Part shown: positions 1 through 9,744 of the stretch, piece by piece
Layout: each line of letters opens with the position of its first letter
Numbering within the stretch: the stretch's first letter is position 1
Assembly (NCBI RefSeq): GCF_000187245.1
Contig: NC_027866.1
Coordinates: forward strand, 798,411 to 862,410
Length of the DNA stretch: 64,000 bases
Reading direction: 5' to 3'
DNA from: Ogataea parapolymorpha DL-1
Lineage: Eukaryota > Ascomycota > Pichiomycetes > Pichiales > Pichiaceae
Program-made: the position numbers and the translations under genes
Notes under the pieces: model-generated
What the model was told of the DNA's origin: nothing
The model's input: the letters and a program-made list of their open reading frames with translations, nothing else
The model's database searches: none

Positions 1-523
1 TCACCTCATCCTGCTCGCTCGACTCCGGGATCTGGCTCTCTTCGTCTTTTTCGTCCTGTTTCGCGTGAAGCTTGTACGTGCCAAGCAAAAGTTGCAACCC
101 CCACGTAAAATAGGCCATGAACCCAAACGTGAAGATGTAACCCACAATATACACCGCCATGATGGTGAACGCCTCCGCCACACTCACCTTATCTGATAGA
201 ACAAGCGTCACAAAGGGAGGCGTGAAGTACAAATTCATCCATCGAAGCGCAAATCCACACGGAATATCCACGTATTTTAAAAAGATATCAGTGCGATGCT
301 CGCCGAAAAGCCACGAGTTCAGACTCAGCCCACCATACATAAGCAGCATCAAGCACACCGATGCTGGGAAATTAACCGTCGTCTTTTTGATTATCTCGTT
401 GATGCCATACAAAAGCAGCATCATCAGCAGCGTCCCGATAGGCACAAGCACATATTTGCGCCACAGGTGGACCATCAGCGGCCTTCCCGAAGCCTTCAAT
501 CCATTCAGCGTTTCCACAAACAT
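1..523 (-). CDS. LrgA/LrgB-like membrane protein, 5' part (runs off left edge)
   Basis: The first 174 residues are present and the frame is open at base 1, so the gene is cut by the window. The ATG at 523 is directly preceded by an in-frame TGA, which fixes the start. Hydrophobic segments lie near residues 25-40, 50-68 and 112-147. The stretch around FPASVCLMLLMYGG and the later FLKYVDIPCGFALRWMN resemble LrgA-type membrane domains, and some fungi carry an LrgA-LrgB fusion related to plant PLGG1, a glycolate/glycerate translocator. An acidic linker (DEKDEESQIPESSEQDE) then begins, where such fusions have a loop before the LrgB half. The assignment rests on remembered family pattern; the LrgB half is outside the window. 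The substrate in yeast is unknown. Confidence 0.6.
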   Translation of the reverse strand, partial: MFVETLNGLKASGRPLMVHLWRKYVLVPIGTLLMMLLLYGINEIIKKTTVNFPASVCLMLLMYGGLSLNSWLFGEHRTDIFLKYVDIPCGFALRWMNLYFTPPFVTLVLSDKVSVAEAFTIMAVYIVGYIFTFGFMAYFTWGLQLLLGTYKLHAKQDEKDEESQIPESSEQDEV

Positions 524-855
524 TCAGTTGTATGTGAAGGAGCTCGTCGAGGTGTTTTATACGATCTCTACAGTGTATTAGTTATCAGAGCTGCGGGATA
601 GCGCGGGATGCATAATCGGTAAGATGGCCAGGGGCTGTAGCGCTCGGAGAAATTTCTATCTTATGTCTATCCCGCAATTTTTGTTCGGCCTACAGTGCAT
701 GGCGCACGGGAGCCACAGAAATTATAGGCCGGGTAACGGGTTTATGAGATCTTGCAGACCCTAAAACGAGCAAAGGCTTTTACGTAAGCACTCACAAATT
801 TGCTCCGTACTGCACCTTGCTCGAAAAAACGCGTTTTCATTTGGCAGGTGAAATT
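524..855. promoter_or_regulatory. Divergent intergenic region, 332 bp
   Basis: This gap separates the divergent LrgA/B-like and mannosyltransferase genes and must carry both promoters. The only clear motif is ACGCGT at 829-834, the core of a 12-nt perfect palindrome AAAACGCGTTTT at 826-837, 19 nt before the mannosyltransferase ATG; ACGCGT is the MCB word bound by MBF in other yeasts. No tRNA or other gene is seen. Confidence 0.5.
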
Positions 856-2592
856 ATGGGCTCTTTCAATAAGAATTACCGGTACTTCAAGACCCGCGCG
901 CTCGCGTACTACTATCGGTATCCCGCACGGGTGCTGCTGCTGGCCGTCGGCGTCGTGTCGCTTTTCCTATTTTTGTTCACCTCCACTTCTCCCCAGATCC
1001 AACAAAAGATCATTTCCTCTAATTACACCTCATGGCTGAACAATTTATCGCAAAATAAAAAAACCGCTCCGAACGTGGATCCACAGCAGGAGCTGTTGGA
1101 CCGTGAGCTGGCCAAGACCAACAAGTTTAGAGAGATATTCAAGCTCATCGAGCAAAACAAGCCGCCTGTCAAACTGGACCCTTTTGAGTATGACGAGTCT
1201 GGCCACGACCAGGACACCGTCCCCACTTCCAGAAGACTTTCTGCGATTGGTAGCTTTTCGCACGAGTTTGTGTCGGGCGTGAAGAATGCACACCAGAACT
1301 TTGTCAAGCTTCTGCCAGAGTACGACGAGGTGATGCGGTACAGGGGCAACGGTGTGATCATTCTTGGCGGCGGCGATCTTTCGTGGCTGGCGCTGCTGTG
1401 CACAAGAATGTTCAGACGGATGGGCGGATCTTTGCCTGTTGAAGTGATGCTGCCGCGGATGTCCGACTATTTACAGGACCGCGAGATCTGCGACATTTAT
1501 CTTCCACAGTTGAACGCAAAGTGCGTGGTGATGACCGAACAACTGGGCATCAAGACGGCCGAGGAGGAAGAGCTGTTTTTCACAGATTTCAACATCAACT
1601 CCAACATGTATAGGTCGCTGGCTCTGCTGACGTCCAACTATCAGAACGTGCTGCTCCTGGAGAGCGAGACGCTGCTCATCAAGTCTCTGGACGAGTCGAT
1701 TTTCACCTCTGAGCCATTCAACTCACACGGTCTGGTTCTGTGGCCAGACTTTTGGAAAAGAAAAACGTCTCCGTTCTGGTATCTTGCGGCCGGTCTCTCT
1801 GTGGACAACACGTTGGTCCGGGACTCCGTGATCGAGCTACCAGAATCAAAATACGTCAGCTCGTCCAAAGCAGAGAGCGTTTTCCCACTGCACGACCGTC
1901 GCGGAGCCATTCCCGACGTCTCCAACGACAGCGGCGAGCTGATGATCAACAAAAAAGCCCATTGGAAAACCATGCTGCTTGCTCTGTACTATAACCTGTA
2001 CGGAGAGGGCTATTTTTACCCGCTACTTGTCCAGGCAAGCTCCTCAGGAGAAAAGGAGACGTTTGCCGCTGCTGCCACCGCGCTCAAAATGCCATACTAT
2101 CAGACAAGAACGGCCACGGAAGCCAACGGGTTCTGGTATAACGGCGAGTTCCGCGGCGTGGGAATGCTCCAATTCGACCCAACCGTGGACTTTTATTCGC
2201 TCAACTCTTTCAAAGAGAAGTACGAAACAAACCCGGACAAGATCACCGACCAGGAGTTCAAAAAGTACCTCAACGACGCCCCAGAAAGAAAGTCTGCACT
2301 CTTCTTCAAAGTCAACTATCCAAGACTGCTGCCAATCGAGCTTATCAACGACGGCTTTATTGTCAAGGAGAACGGCGACCGGATCCGCATGTTTGGCGAG
2401 AACGACAACTTTGGCAACGACCTCGAGGCCACCCTATGGAGAATCATGGTGGATTATATTTGTTACTCCGAGGTGCGCTGCTCGTACTTGGACAAGCACT
2501 TCCCGCACGACCGCAAGTCGAAGGAGGCTATCAACAAGTACTGCACAGACAACTTGAAACCGCATCTGCTGTGGCTTGCCGGCAACCACTAA
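856..2592 (+). CDS. MNN2/MNN5-family alpha-1,2-mannosyltransferase, Golgi type II membrane protein
   Basis: The protein has 578 residues, close to S. cerevisiae Mnn2/Mnn5. A short cytoplasmic N terminus is followed by one membrane anchor near residues 27-45 and a lumenal catalytic domain of the Mannosyl_trans3 family. GVIILGGGDLSWLAL (about 165-180), LPVEVMLP and LVLWPDFWKR are typical family blocks. Members add alpha-1,2-mannose branches to N-glycan outer chains in the Golgi. Oddly, where relatives carry an aspartate-rich DxD motif after a hydrophobic strand, this protein has ESE at 269-271, so its activity may differ. The open frame extends upstream to a TTG at 817, but 856 is the first ATG. 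MNN1-type activity is the main alternative. Confidence 0.8.
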   Translation: MGSFNKNYRYFKTRALAYYYRYPARVLLLAVGVVSLFLFLFTSTSPQIQQKIISSNYTSWLNNLSQNKKTAPNVDPQQELLDRELAKTNKFREIFKLIEQNKPPVKLDPFEYDESGHDQDTVPTSRRLSAIGSFSHEFVSGVKNAHQNFVKLLPEYDEVMRYRGNGVIILGGGDLSWLALLCTRMFRRMGGSLPVEVMLPRMSDYLQDREICDIYLPQLNAKCVVMTEQLGIKTAEEEELFFTDFNINSNMYRSLALLTSNYQNVLLLESETLLIKSLDESIFTSEPFNSHGLVLWPDFWKRKTSPFWYLAAGLSVDNTLVRDSVIELPESKYVSSSKAESVFPLHDRRGAIPDVSNDSGELMINKKAHWKTMLLALYYNLYGEGYFYPLLVQASSSGEKETFAAAATALKMPYYQTRTATEANGFWYNGEFRGVGMLQFDPTVDFYSLNSFKEKYETNPDKITDQEFKKYLNDAPERKSALFFKVNYPRLLPIELINDGFIVKENGDRIRMFGENDNFGNDLEATLWRIMVDYICYSEVRCSYLDKHFPHDRKSKEAINKYCTDNLKPHLLWLAGNH

Positions 2593-2939
2593 GCCTGGTG
2601 TGGCCCGGGGAGCGCTTTGCGGTGCACGGGTTTCCTGTCAAGACAAAAAGAAAGTGCCGTTTTTTTTTCCTTCAAAAAAAAAATTGCTCTCCGTCAAATC
2701 CAACGGCGCCAAGGCTGTGCAACATCCGTGATATATCGGCCCAAAAAGTCCACCTTTTGCCGAACACCAACACCGTTGTCAACGCCACCATCAGAGCACG
2801 CGCTGCTTGTTATTGCCGGGCATGTAGATCCGAGATTGTCCTTCCAAGAAGTGCGGGTAACCAATAGCTACTCATTGTATAACCGCAACCTTGCATATAA
2901 TTAGGGCTCGACCCCCTCGAAAAAAACTTTCCCCTTCTT
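2593..2939. promoter_or_regulatory. Intergenic region, 347 bp
   Basis: The gap holds the end of the mannosyltransferase transcript and the promoter of the F-box gene. It contains a T-tract and A-tract at about 2659-2690, a CCAAT box at 2861-2865, an AT-rich CATATAATTA near 2894 and a CCCCT (STRE-like) word just before the ATG. I see no gene or RNA in it. Confidence 0.4.
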
Positions 2940-4559
2940 ATGACTACACTGGAACTCAATTCCGCCCAAGAGCTTATTTTCGGCGGTATTCCTGAGTCTA
3001 CCAATACCCCTAACGAGTTCTTCTTGGCCCAGCAGCAGAAGCTGGACCAGCTCGATGCCCTTTCCCCTCTTCCGTATGAACTGCTGGACAAAATAATTGG
3101 ATATGTTTATTATAACGACACCGACAAAATATACTCTTTGAATGCTAACACCAAGGACCTTTGCCGGTCCGTCAGTTTGGTGAATAGCGCCTTCTATCTG
3201 CTCAGTCTCAAATATGTGTTCAGATACGCAAATTTTACCAGATCCATTTTTTTTGACCGATTCCTCAGGAATTTGCAAAAGAACAATCTTCTCGGCAGCT
3301 ATGTAAAATTTCTGGATTTCTCGGAGTTCACCTCAGTTGGACTGGGGAGGACAGGTCAGATGATGCAAGAGATCCAAATGGTTACACACAAAACCATCCT
3401 GCAGTGTCTGGAGTTGACCCCGAACCTTACAGAGTTTCTTGCCAGTGAAAGCATTGAGGGCGACATCGATGGTGTGGTAGTTGATCACCTTTTCAACAAA
3501 CTACCAAAACTGGAAGCCGTGGATTTCTGCGGTTCCAGTGGTATCGGCTTCTCTCAAAGCTTTTCGAACCTGCACATATTCCCCAACTCCAACGTCAAAA
3601 ACCTCTCTTTCCACGAATGTACAGACCTCACGAACGAAGCATTTACCAGCATTTTACGCAACCTCACTGCATTGGAGCGGCTCGATCTCAGCCACACGCA
3701 GGTCACCATCCAGACCCTTAACGACAGTCTCCAGGAGTCCGCACGGCTCACCCATTTATCCATTGCACGTTGCTCCCGTCTTGGAGCCGCTCGACACCTG
3801 ATCGAGTTTCTCACCAAACATCCAGCAGTCAACAACGATTCTCTGCTCTGGCTCAATTTGCAGGTCGACACAAACATTGCATCTCCGTTTAACACTAACA
3901 CGCTAACGTTTTTGCTTGGAAATATGAACGCTTCAAATCTCCGTTACCTTAATTTGGCCGGCGTCGACGTCGAGCCAAAACATTTGATGCTCATTGCCGA
4001 GAGATTCCCAGCGCTTGAAAGTCTCGTGATCGCTCATTCGCAACTTTCTATTGACGATTTGCTACTAGTTCTGTCAAGCTTGCACAACCTCAAATTTATT
4101 GATCTCACAGGAAACAAAAATATCACCAGATGGTCTTTGGACAACAACCAGCTGCTCACATGCTGTCCAACGTTACAAGCGATTGAGGTGGACTACAAAG
4201 TGGTTGACTTGCTTGACGATACCACCGGTAAGCTCAGAGTTTACAACAACGGTGCTCTTGAGATCTGGAAAACCTACAACGATAACGGAAAAGGCAGACG
4301 AGCTTGGGTATTCAAGCTTAATGAGGTGCAGCTGAAGAAAGAGTTGAATGGCCAATCTTTGAACTTCAATAATAACCTGGTGTATTTTGACATCAACACC
4401 GGTAGAAAGATTATGCAAAAGATTGAGCGTCCGGCCTTTTTGAAATACGCTTCACGGAAAATCAACTGCTCCAAGGGTCTGTTTCAAAATGATGAGTTGG
4501 CATTTCCCGGCGAGTTCACCGAACGTGGCATATATAAGTACTATTCTCTGAATAAGTAA
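2940..4559 (+). CDS. F-box / leucine-rich-repeat protein
   Basis: The 539-residue protein has an F-box-like segment near residues 40-85 (LPYELLDKIIGYVYY, then SLVNSAFYLLSLKYVFRY), followed by a long leucine-rich-repeat array from about 120 to 430 with repeats such as LERLDLSHTQVT, LRYLNLAGVDV and LKFIDLTGNKNI. F-box/LRR proteins recruit substrates to Skp1-cullin-F-box ubiquitin ligases. The layout recalls S. cerevisiae YDR306C, an F-box protein of unknown substrate, but that match is from memory. The ATG at 2940 is the first in frame after a pyrimidine-rich leader. The C-terminal 100 residues fit no domain I know. Confidence 0.75.
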   Translation: MTTLELNSAQELIFGGIPESTNTPNEFFLAQQQKLDQLDALSPLPYELLDKIIGYVYYNDTDKIYSLNANTKDLCRSVSLVNSAFYLLSLKYVFRYANFTRSIFFDRFLRNLQKNNLLGSYVKFLDFSEFTSVGLGRTGQMMQEIQMVTHKTILQCLELTPNLTEFLASESIEGDIDGVVVDHLFNKLPKLEAVDFCGSSGIGFSQSFSNLHIFPNSNVKNLSFHECTDLTNEAFTSILRNLTALERLDLSHTQVTIQTLNDSLQESARLTHLSIARCSRLGAARHLIEFLTKHPAVNNDSLLWLNLQVDTNIASPFNTNTLTFLLGNMNASNLRYLNLAGVDVEPKHLMLIAERFPALESLVIAHSQLSIDDLLLVLSSLHNLKFIDLTGNKNITRWSLDNNQLLTCCPTLQAIEVDYKVVDLLDDTTGKLRVYNNGALEIWKTYNDNGKGRRAWVFKLNEVQLKKELNGQSLNFNNNLVYFDINTGRKIMQKIERPAFLKYASRKINCSKGLFQNDELAFPGEFTERGIYKYYSLNK

Positions 4560-4627
4560 TGTAATAATAGGATTCACAGCCTTGTAGACCAAAATATTTT
4601 TTTCAAAAAAATTAGATAAAGTGTATC

Positions 4628-5386
4628 ATGTCTAGAAGGCCTCAGTTTTCACGTCATGATCTCGACAGCGAGGACGAAGATGCATACTCGAGCGAGGCCT
4701 CTAATGACTCTTTGTCATCGCTGTCGTTTGGAGCTCTGTCTGCTGCGCAGAAGAAACTAGATGAAGAAGATAGGAACTCGGAAGCAGAATCAGACTCGGA
4801 GGGCGGTTTTTTTGAAGAGCCAAGCAAAAAGAACCACACTCAGAAAAAGAAAAAGAACAAGCATGCTCCCAGCGAGACGTCTGCGAAAAAGCCGGTTTCG
4901 AAGGTGCGAGAAATCCCCGGGTTACTTGATGGCACAAAGTACGCAAAGACAAAATATCATGACATACGATTCGATTCTGCATTTGGAAAAGTGAACGAGA
5001 GCGAGGTTCGGCGAAATTACAAGTTTTTGGACGAGTATCGACAAAAGGAGCTAGAGCAAGTTCAGAGTGTTTTGAAAGATCCGAAGAAGCGCAACAAATT
5101 GAGCGAAAAAGAGTTGCAGGATCTTGATTACATTGCAAAGAGCACCAAATCACGTTTGGATGCACTCAAGAACAAAGATCTGGAGCGTGAGGTGATCAAA
5201 GACTATAAAAAGAAGACAGGAAAGGAGTTTGTGAAGCGCAGCGACAAACGGAAGCTGGTCCAGGTTGCAAGATTCCAGAACATGAAGGGCAAGCAGCGTG
5301 AGAAGGTGATGGAGAGAAAACGTAAACGGAGGCTTGGAAAGGAGATGCGGCAGTTTGAACAAAACTACGGTGACGCAAGTAGATAA
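4628..5386 (+). CDS. RRP36: rRNA-processing protein Rrp36, nucleolar
   Basis: This 252-residue, highly charged protein starts with an acidic serine-rich segment (DSEDEDAYSSEASNDS), then a lysine stretch near 73-82 that may be a nuclear signal. The conserved core is VREIPGLLDG followed by YHDIRFDSAFGKVNE and YKFLDEYRQKELEQVQ at about 92-145, the Rrp36 signature. The C terminus is very basic (KQREKVMERKRKRRLGKE). Rrp36 belongs to the early 90S pre-ribosome and is needed for cleavages leading to 18S rRNA. The gene converges on UGP1 with 27 bp between stop codons. No exact RRPE word is present upstream, only AT tracts. Confidence 0.88.
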   Translation: MSRRPQFSRHDLDSEDEDAYSSEASNDSLSSLSFGALSAAQKKLDEEDRNSEAESDSEGGFFEEPSKKNHTQKKKKNKHAPSETSAKKPVSKVREIPGLLDGTKYAKTKYHDIRFDSAFGKVNESEVRRNYKFLDEYRQKELEQVQSVLKDPKKRNKLSEKELQDLDYIAKSTKSRLDALKNKDLEREVIKDYKKKTGKEFVKRSDKRKLVQVARFQNMKGKQREKVMERKRKRRLGKEMRQFEQNYGDASR

Positions 5387-5413
5387 ATATCCTTTAGATG
5401 TATTTAATTTTTA

Positions 5414-6898
5414 TTAGTGTTCCAAGATGGTCAGATTACCGGTGACGACGACGTTTTCCAGAATGGAGCCGTTAGGAATGTCGATTCTTTGACCATCCGA
5501 GCAGACAATAATCACGGTACCCTTGAGCTGGATACCTCTGCCGAAGTAAACGTTACCAGTGACAGTCAGATGGTCGAGTTCAAGAATTCTTGGCATGTGA
5601 GGGATACGTTGCTGGAAGTTGGAGACTTTCTTGAAGTGCGATCCCAGCTTGATCAGTGGAGCGCCGCCAAACCTAGCACTATCGAGCTTCAAAGCACCAT
5701 GTTGCAAGTTGAACAAATCACTCTTGACAAGCATCAGGTCAGAACAGGTCTTGACTGGCAAGAACCTGGATCTTGGAACGACCACACCATGAGCGCCTTT
5801 GAAGTGTCTGATGGCAGCACCAACAGCGGTCTCTAATTGCAGCACCTGCATCTCAGAGTTTCCGACGCTGATAGACTTGCTGTTTGGAATGATCTCCATT
5901 TCCAGGGCATTGGCTTCCACCAGACGCTTGATAGCACGCAAGTTGATCCACAGGTTGTTGGTATTGAAGTTGGTGAACTTCTTGATGGACTTGAAGTCCT
6001 CGACGTGGTCTTTAGGAACCTGAGCAATCTCAAGCAATCTGACCTGGCCATTGTAATTGATCAGAGTACCACCCTTGACATCGGCTCTAGTTTTGTCTGT
6101 CAACTCCATGATGTACTCAGCTCCCGTCTCGACCATGTGGTTCAAAATCTTGGTGTCGACGGTGGCACCGAGGTTGTCACCATTGGAAACAAACAAGATC
6201 TCCTTGCCTTGCTCCAGTAAAACGTCCAGCTCACCAGAGGAGACTAGAGACTCAAACAAGTCTCCGTGTCCTGGCGGGTACCAGGCGTCCAAATTGTCGT
6301 CGAAAGATTGCGGAACAGGCAAAAGAGAGTCCTTGAACACTCTAGGGTATCTGGACTGGTTGAAGGTTCTGATCCGGATACGGTGACCCTGGTACTTTCT
6401 GACAATGATCTGGGTGTCATCGTTCGTATTGAACGAGTTCATCAGCAGCAATGGCACGTCGGTGTCATAGGTTTTGTTGAGGTGCTCGATCTGGCGAACA
6501 GACAGATCCAGGAATGACTGGCCATCTCTGACCTCAATGACAGACTTGGGACCCACACAGCCCATTGAGGTACCCAGACCTCCGTTCAGCTTCAACACCG
6601 CCAATTTCGAAAGGTTGCTATTGTCTCCATCCTGCAAGCTGGAGTAGGCAACAACCTCGTCAGGGGTAGGCGAGCGGATCTGGTTCCAGTCCAGGGTCGT
6701 CCCTGAGGCCTTGTCAGCAAGGTAGCGTCTGAACAAGGAGAAGAACGAATCCATCTCGACCTCGAACTTGGCCCTGACCTTGGGATCCTCCACGGCGTCG
6801 ATCATCTTGTTGAGGGAGTTCCTCATTTGCGACGCAGCAACGCTGGTGCTGGTGTTTTCAAAAGCGTAAGTGCTCTGGGACTTGGCGTGCTTACTCAT
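5414..6898 (-). CDS. UGP1: UTP-glucose-1-phosphate uridylyltransferase (UDP-glucose pyrophosphorylase)
   Basis: The 494-residue protein makes UDP-glucose from UTP and glucose-1-phosphate, feeding cell-wall glucan, glycogen, trehalose and glycoprotein synthesis. The nucleotide-binding loop [11 protein letters not shown] is at residues 104-114, followed by [19 protein letters not shown]. Further family blocks are [13 protein letters not shown], the basic segment around [20 protein letters not shown], and a C-terminal left-handed beta-helix with [19 protein letters not shown]. Length and order match fungal Ugp1. The cytosolic enzyme is usually essential and single-copy. The start at 6898 gives an N terminus ([15 protein letters not shown]) similar to other yeasts. 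Confidence 0.97.
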   Translation of the reverse strand: MSKHAKSQSTYAFENTSTSVAASQMRNSLNKMIDAVEDPKVRAKFEVEMDSFFSLFRRYLADKASGTTLDWNQIRSPTPDEVVAYSSLQDGDNSNLSKLAVLKLNGGLGTSMGCVGPKSVIEVRDGQSFLDLSVRQIEHLNKTYDTDVPLLLMNSFNTNDDTQIIVRKYQGHRIRIRTFNQSRYPRVFKDSLLPVPQSFDDNLDAWYPPGHGDLFESLVSSGELDVLLEQGKEILFVSNGDNLGATVDTKILNHMVETGAEYIMELTDKTRADVKGGTLINYNGQVRLLEIAQVPKDHVEDFKSIKKFTNFNTNNLWINLRAIKRLVEANALEMEIIPNSKSISVGNSEMQVLQLETAVGAAIRHFKGAHGVVVPRSRFLPVKTCSDLMLVKSDLFNLQHGALKLDSARFGGAPLIKLGSHFKKVSNFQQRIPHMPRILELDHLTVTGNVYFGRGIQLKGTVIIVCSDGQRIDIPNGSILENVVVTGNLTILEH

Positions 6899-7078
6899 GG
6901 TGGGTGAATGAGGACGTCACAGCGATTATATCTGATGGAATAGAAAAGAAATCTAAATTCTTATGACCTGTTTGTCCCTAAGGGTGCGACCGCGCACGAC
7001 CGACTACAGAATAGAAAAACTATGTCGTTCTCCGAGCCAAATCACACAACCTACACATCCTTGCACCGCAGAGAGCAA

Positions 7079-9532
7079 CTAAGCATGTCCCGAGTAGCTG
7101 CCGGCGATTATCGTCTGGAGCGTCGTGACGGGGCTCCATTCCTCCTCGATATGATCTGTGGAGCTGAATGGGTCCTCGGCGGTGTCGGCGAGCGCTTTTA
7201 TGTTGATGTTGGTGTTCAGTCTCGAGACCAGTTCAGCTCCCGTCTCGCTGTTGATCGTGAACCGCAGCTGGATACCGGCGTCGGCCTCTCTGGCGACTCC
7301 GTTGGTCATGAACCGCGCAATTAGTCGTTCTTCCTGGTGCGACGCCGAAAACACGAACGGAGTCGACGTCAGGTTCCACATGACTCTATTTTTCTCTCTA
7401 TTGAACGACCCGGACGGCTTGGTAGCAGCAGATGCCGCCTGCGCCCCGGTGATCGACACAGACACCATGAGGTTGGCGAGCTCAATAGAACCGGACTCCA
7501 GTAGAGGCAGCAGCTCGTCGGCCGGCTTAATGGAGATGATTACCGTCGACTGGCTCTGTTCGTGTTTCCAGATAGGATGCACCACGATCGGGGGTTTGGA
7601 GCTATTCAGCATGTACTTGAGCCCGCCCACTGTGCGCAAATGAATCTGCGACGGATCCATGATCGTGAAATAGTTGGGCTGTTGCTGGCTTTGCTGGATA
7701 AACATCGGATTGGTCATGAAACTTGGCAATGCTCCGGACGAAGACACCTGGAGCTCGATTTTGGACGGAATTTTTTGGACGCTCTTATCCAACAGGTAGC
7801 TGAAGGCGATCTCGCCAATCACGTTGGACCCGGTGACCTGGCCGTCTTTGAATGAGGCATTGTAGATCTCCACGACCGACGCATTCAAACCGGGCTGCGT
7901 GAGGTTAGGGTGATGGATCTGGCCGCTGGACAGGCCACCGGTGCCGGTGTTAGTTCTGGACAACATCGTGGACCCGGTAGCATTTGGTGCGATTGGCGCC
8001 TGCTCCAACGAGCTGCCAAGAGTGCTGATTCTACGCTGCTGTGGAGGAGCTGGTGCGGAGCCATGCGGCTGTCTCGGACCGAAACCAACGTCTGTCGAGG
8101 TGTGCTTTCTTGCGGAAGGCACTGGCGGAGCCGCTGCCTCAGCACTGGACTCAATAGCGGCCTCGGGGAGAGGAGCAACCACAGGAACGGTCTTCTGGAC
8201 GGGTTCCGGAGCCGTGGTAGGAACTGTGCCTGCAGAAGCAAAGGCCAGAGAGCTGGTGGAGCCTCTATAGGACGGCTGAATGGAAGAGCTGTTGGTGAGC
8301 TCGCTGGCCATCGAATTGGACCGCTTTGTAGGTTGCATGGCCGGGTAGCCGTTGGCCAGCGCGGCAGAAGCAGGGGCAGTCTCGTGGATAGTTTCAGGAA
8401 CGTTTTCCGGCACCTTTTCTGCCAGGGGCTGTTGGGTTGGCGGAGTCTCAGAGACTGGAGTGGAAGCCTGCGGAGTGGCTCTCTCGCTTACGCTTGGCTC
8501 GCTGCGTTCCGTAGCAGGCGCAGGGCTGCTAACCACGGACGAGAGCTCGCTTTCTGCAATGGCGGTGTTGTTGAGGCTCTGGGCGTCGCTCTTCTTCTTT
8601 CTGCCTCCGCGCAGCATGGTCCCAAACTTGGACCGTAGACCGTGCTTTTCCTTTGGTTTCTTCTCTGGGGACGGAGACGGAGCGGCCGGATGTCTCGATT
8701 TCGTTGGAGACGAGTGCTCAGTCTTGGAGCTGGCGAGACTGAGGATCCGGGATTTGCGGTGCGAGGGTTTCGGAGTCGTGGTGAAACCGTTGTCCTGGGC
8801 CTTTTTCGTAGGAGGAGCCTCCTTGGTCAGCTCAATTGGCAGCGTCTTTGCCGAGACGGCCTCCGAAAACCGCTGGATCTCGTCCGGCGGATTGAAACTC
8901 AGCGTGTGCTCTAGTGCCGTCTCGTTTAGCTTTTTGAAAGTGTCTAGAACGTCGCTCACGTCGGTCTGGTACTTTAAAAACACATCCTTCAAGAGCACAA
9001 GCCGGTTGTAATCGTAGCGTTCGAACACCTCAAAAAAGTACGGCGCTCTCTCGCTCCACTCGGTTCTCAGGGCATCTACGTCGCCGTGGGCCTCTTTCTG
9101 CGAAATTGACGAAGCCAGACCCACCAGCTCATCCATTTCGATTAAATTCGAGTCATTGTGGCGGCCAAACACTTTCAACGGTGCAATCATGTCCCTTCCC
9201 ATCTTCCGGGTGCTGGAGTCCAGTAGCTCGGCTTCTTTGTGCACTATGTTCAAAACGCCTGTCCACATTGGCGAGGCCAGTCCAAGCGAGTCAACCGTCG
9301 CATTGTGCAGTTTTGGGTTGTCGAGGCTCGTCAGCAGACTGTCTCCCTTCTTGAGAAGGGCCTTGAGTTGGTCAACATACTGGAGTCGGAGCCGGCCGTA
9401 CGCGGTAAACCATTCCGCAAGCTCGTGGTTAATAGTTTTCAACTGTGCGTGGCGCAGCTTGAGTGCCTCCATTGCCTCTTGAGGCGGCTTTCCAAACAGC
9501 AAGGACGAGGAATAGACGACTTGTTCGCTCAT
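7079..9532 (-). CDS. SYP1: Endocytic F-BAR / mu-homology-domain protein Syp1
   Basis: The N-terminal 250 residues form an F-BAR coiled-coil domain (LKLRHAQLKTINHELAEWF, then RAPYFFEVFERYDYNRL), the middle is a Ser/Pro/Ala-rich linker with basic patches, and the C-terminal 270 residues form a muHD beginning LNASVVEIYNASFKDGQVTG and ending in IAGSYSGHA. This order and the end match S. cerevisiae Syp1, an early endocytic adaptor and septin regulator at the plasma membrane. The frame is open up to an ATG at 9658, giving 859 residues. I prefer the ATG at 9532 (MSEQVVYSSSLLF, 817 residues) because it aligns with the Syp1 start and because a TATATA sequence lies only about 25 bp upstream of 9658. 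An ATG at 9553 is a third option. Confidence 0.9.
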   Translation of the reverse strand: MSEQVVYSSSLLFGKPPQEAMEALKLRHAQLKTINHELAEWFTAYGRLRLQYVDQLKALLKKGDSLLTSLDNPKLHNATVDSLGLASPMWTGVLNIVHKEAELLDSSTRKMGRDMIAPLKVFGRHNDSNLIEMDELVGLASSISQKEAHGDVDALRTEWSERAPYFFEVFERYDYNRLVLLKDVFLKYQTDVSDVLDTFKKLNETALEHTLSFNPPDEIQRFSEAVSAKTLPIELTKEAPPTKKAQDNGFTTTPKPSHRKSRILSLASSKTEHSSPTKSRHPAAPSPSPEKKPKEKHGLRSKFGTMLRGGRKKKSDAQSLNNTAIAESELSSVVSSPAPATERSEPSVSERATPQASTPVSETPPTQQPLAEKVPENVPETIHETAPASAALANGYPAMQPTKRSNSMASELTNSSSIQPSYRGSTSSLAFASAGTVPTTAPEPVQKTVPVVAPLPEAAIESSAEAAAPPVPSARKHTSTDVGFGPRQPHGSAPAPPQQRRISTLGSSLEQAPIAPNATGSTMLSRTNTGTGGLSSGQIHHPNLTQPGLNASVVEIYNASFKDGQVTGSNVIGEIAFSYLLDKSVQKIPSKIELQVSSSGALPSFMTNPMFIQQSQQQPNYFTIMDPSQIHLRTVGGLKYMLNSSKPPIVVHPIWKHEQSQSTVIISIKPADELLPLLESGSIELANLMVSVSITGAQAASAATKPSGSFNREKNRVMWNLTSTPFVFSASHQEERLIARFMTNGVAREADAGIQLRFTINSETGAELVSRLNTNINIKALADTAEDPFSSTDHIEEEWSPVTTLQTIIAGSYSGHA

Positions 9533-9744
9533 TGCAGAAAAGTTTGTTGCCATTAAATTCCATAAATCGTCGCGACTAAACGGCCTGGACGGGGAAAATC
9601 TCGTGAAGAATTTGCGTCTTGGGGAATGGTACAATGTCTCTACAATGATTCTAGCCATGATGATTAACCATATTCACAGTATCTATATACATAGTACTAG
9701 CAAATTTCAACACTAGCAAATCCTTTTTTTGTGGGCAAAACGCT

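Noticed and set aside
817..855. Upstream extension of the mannosyltransferase frame
   Set aside because: It starts at TTG, not ATG; nuclear yeast genes rarely start at TTG. The same applies to the extensions of ERG1, ROT2, SDC1, PMT2, the P450, TDA3, DAL1, TRM10, the PQ-loop gene and the PIR gene, and to the GTG-initiated extensions of UTP5 and the MCH gene.
7910..9011. Long plus-strand frames opposite SYP1 (242 and 219 codons)
   Set aside because: They are antisense to the conserved Syp1 gene and consist of Arg/Gly/Ser-rich shadow sequence.
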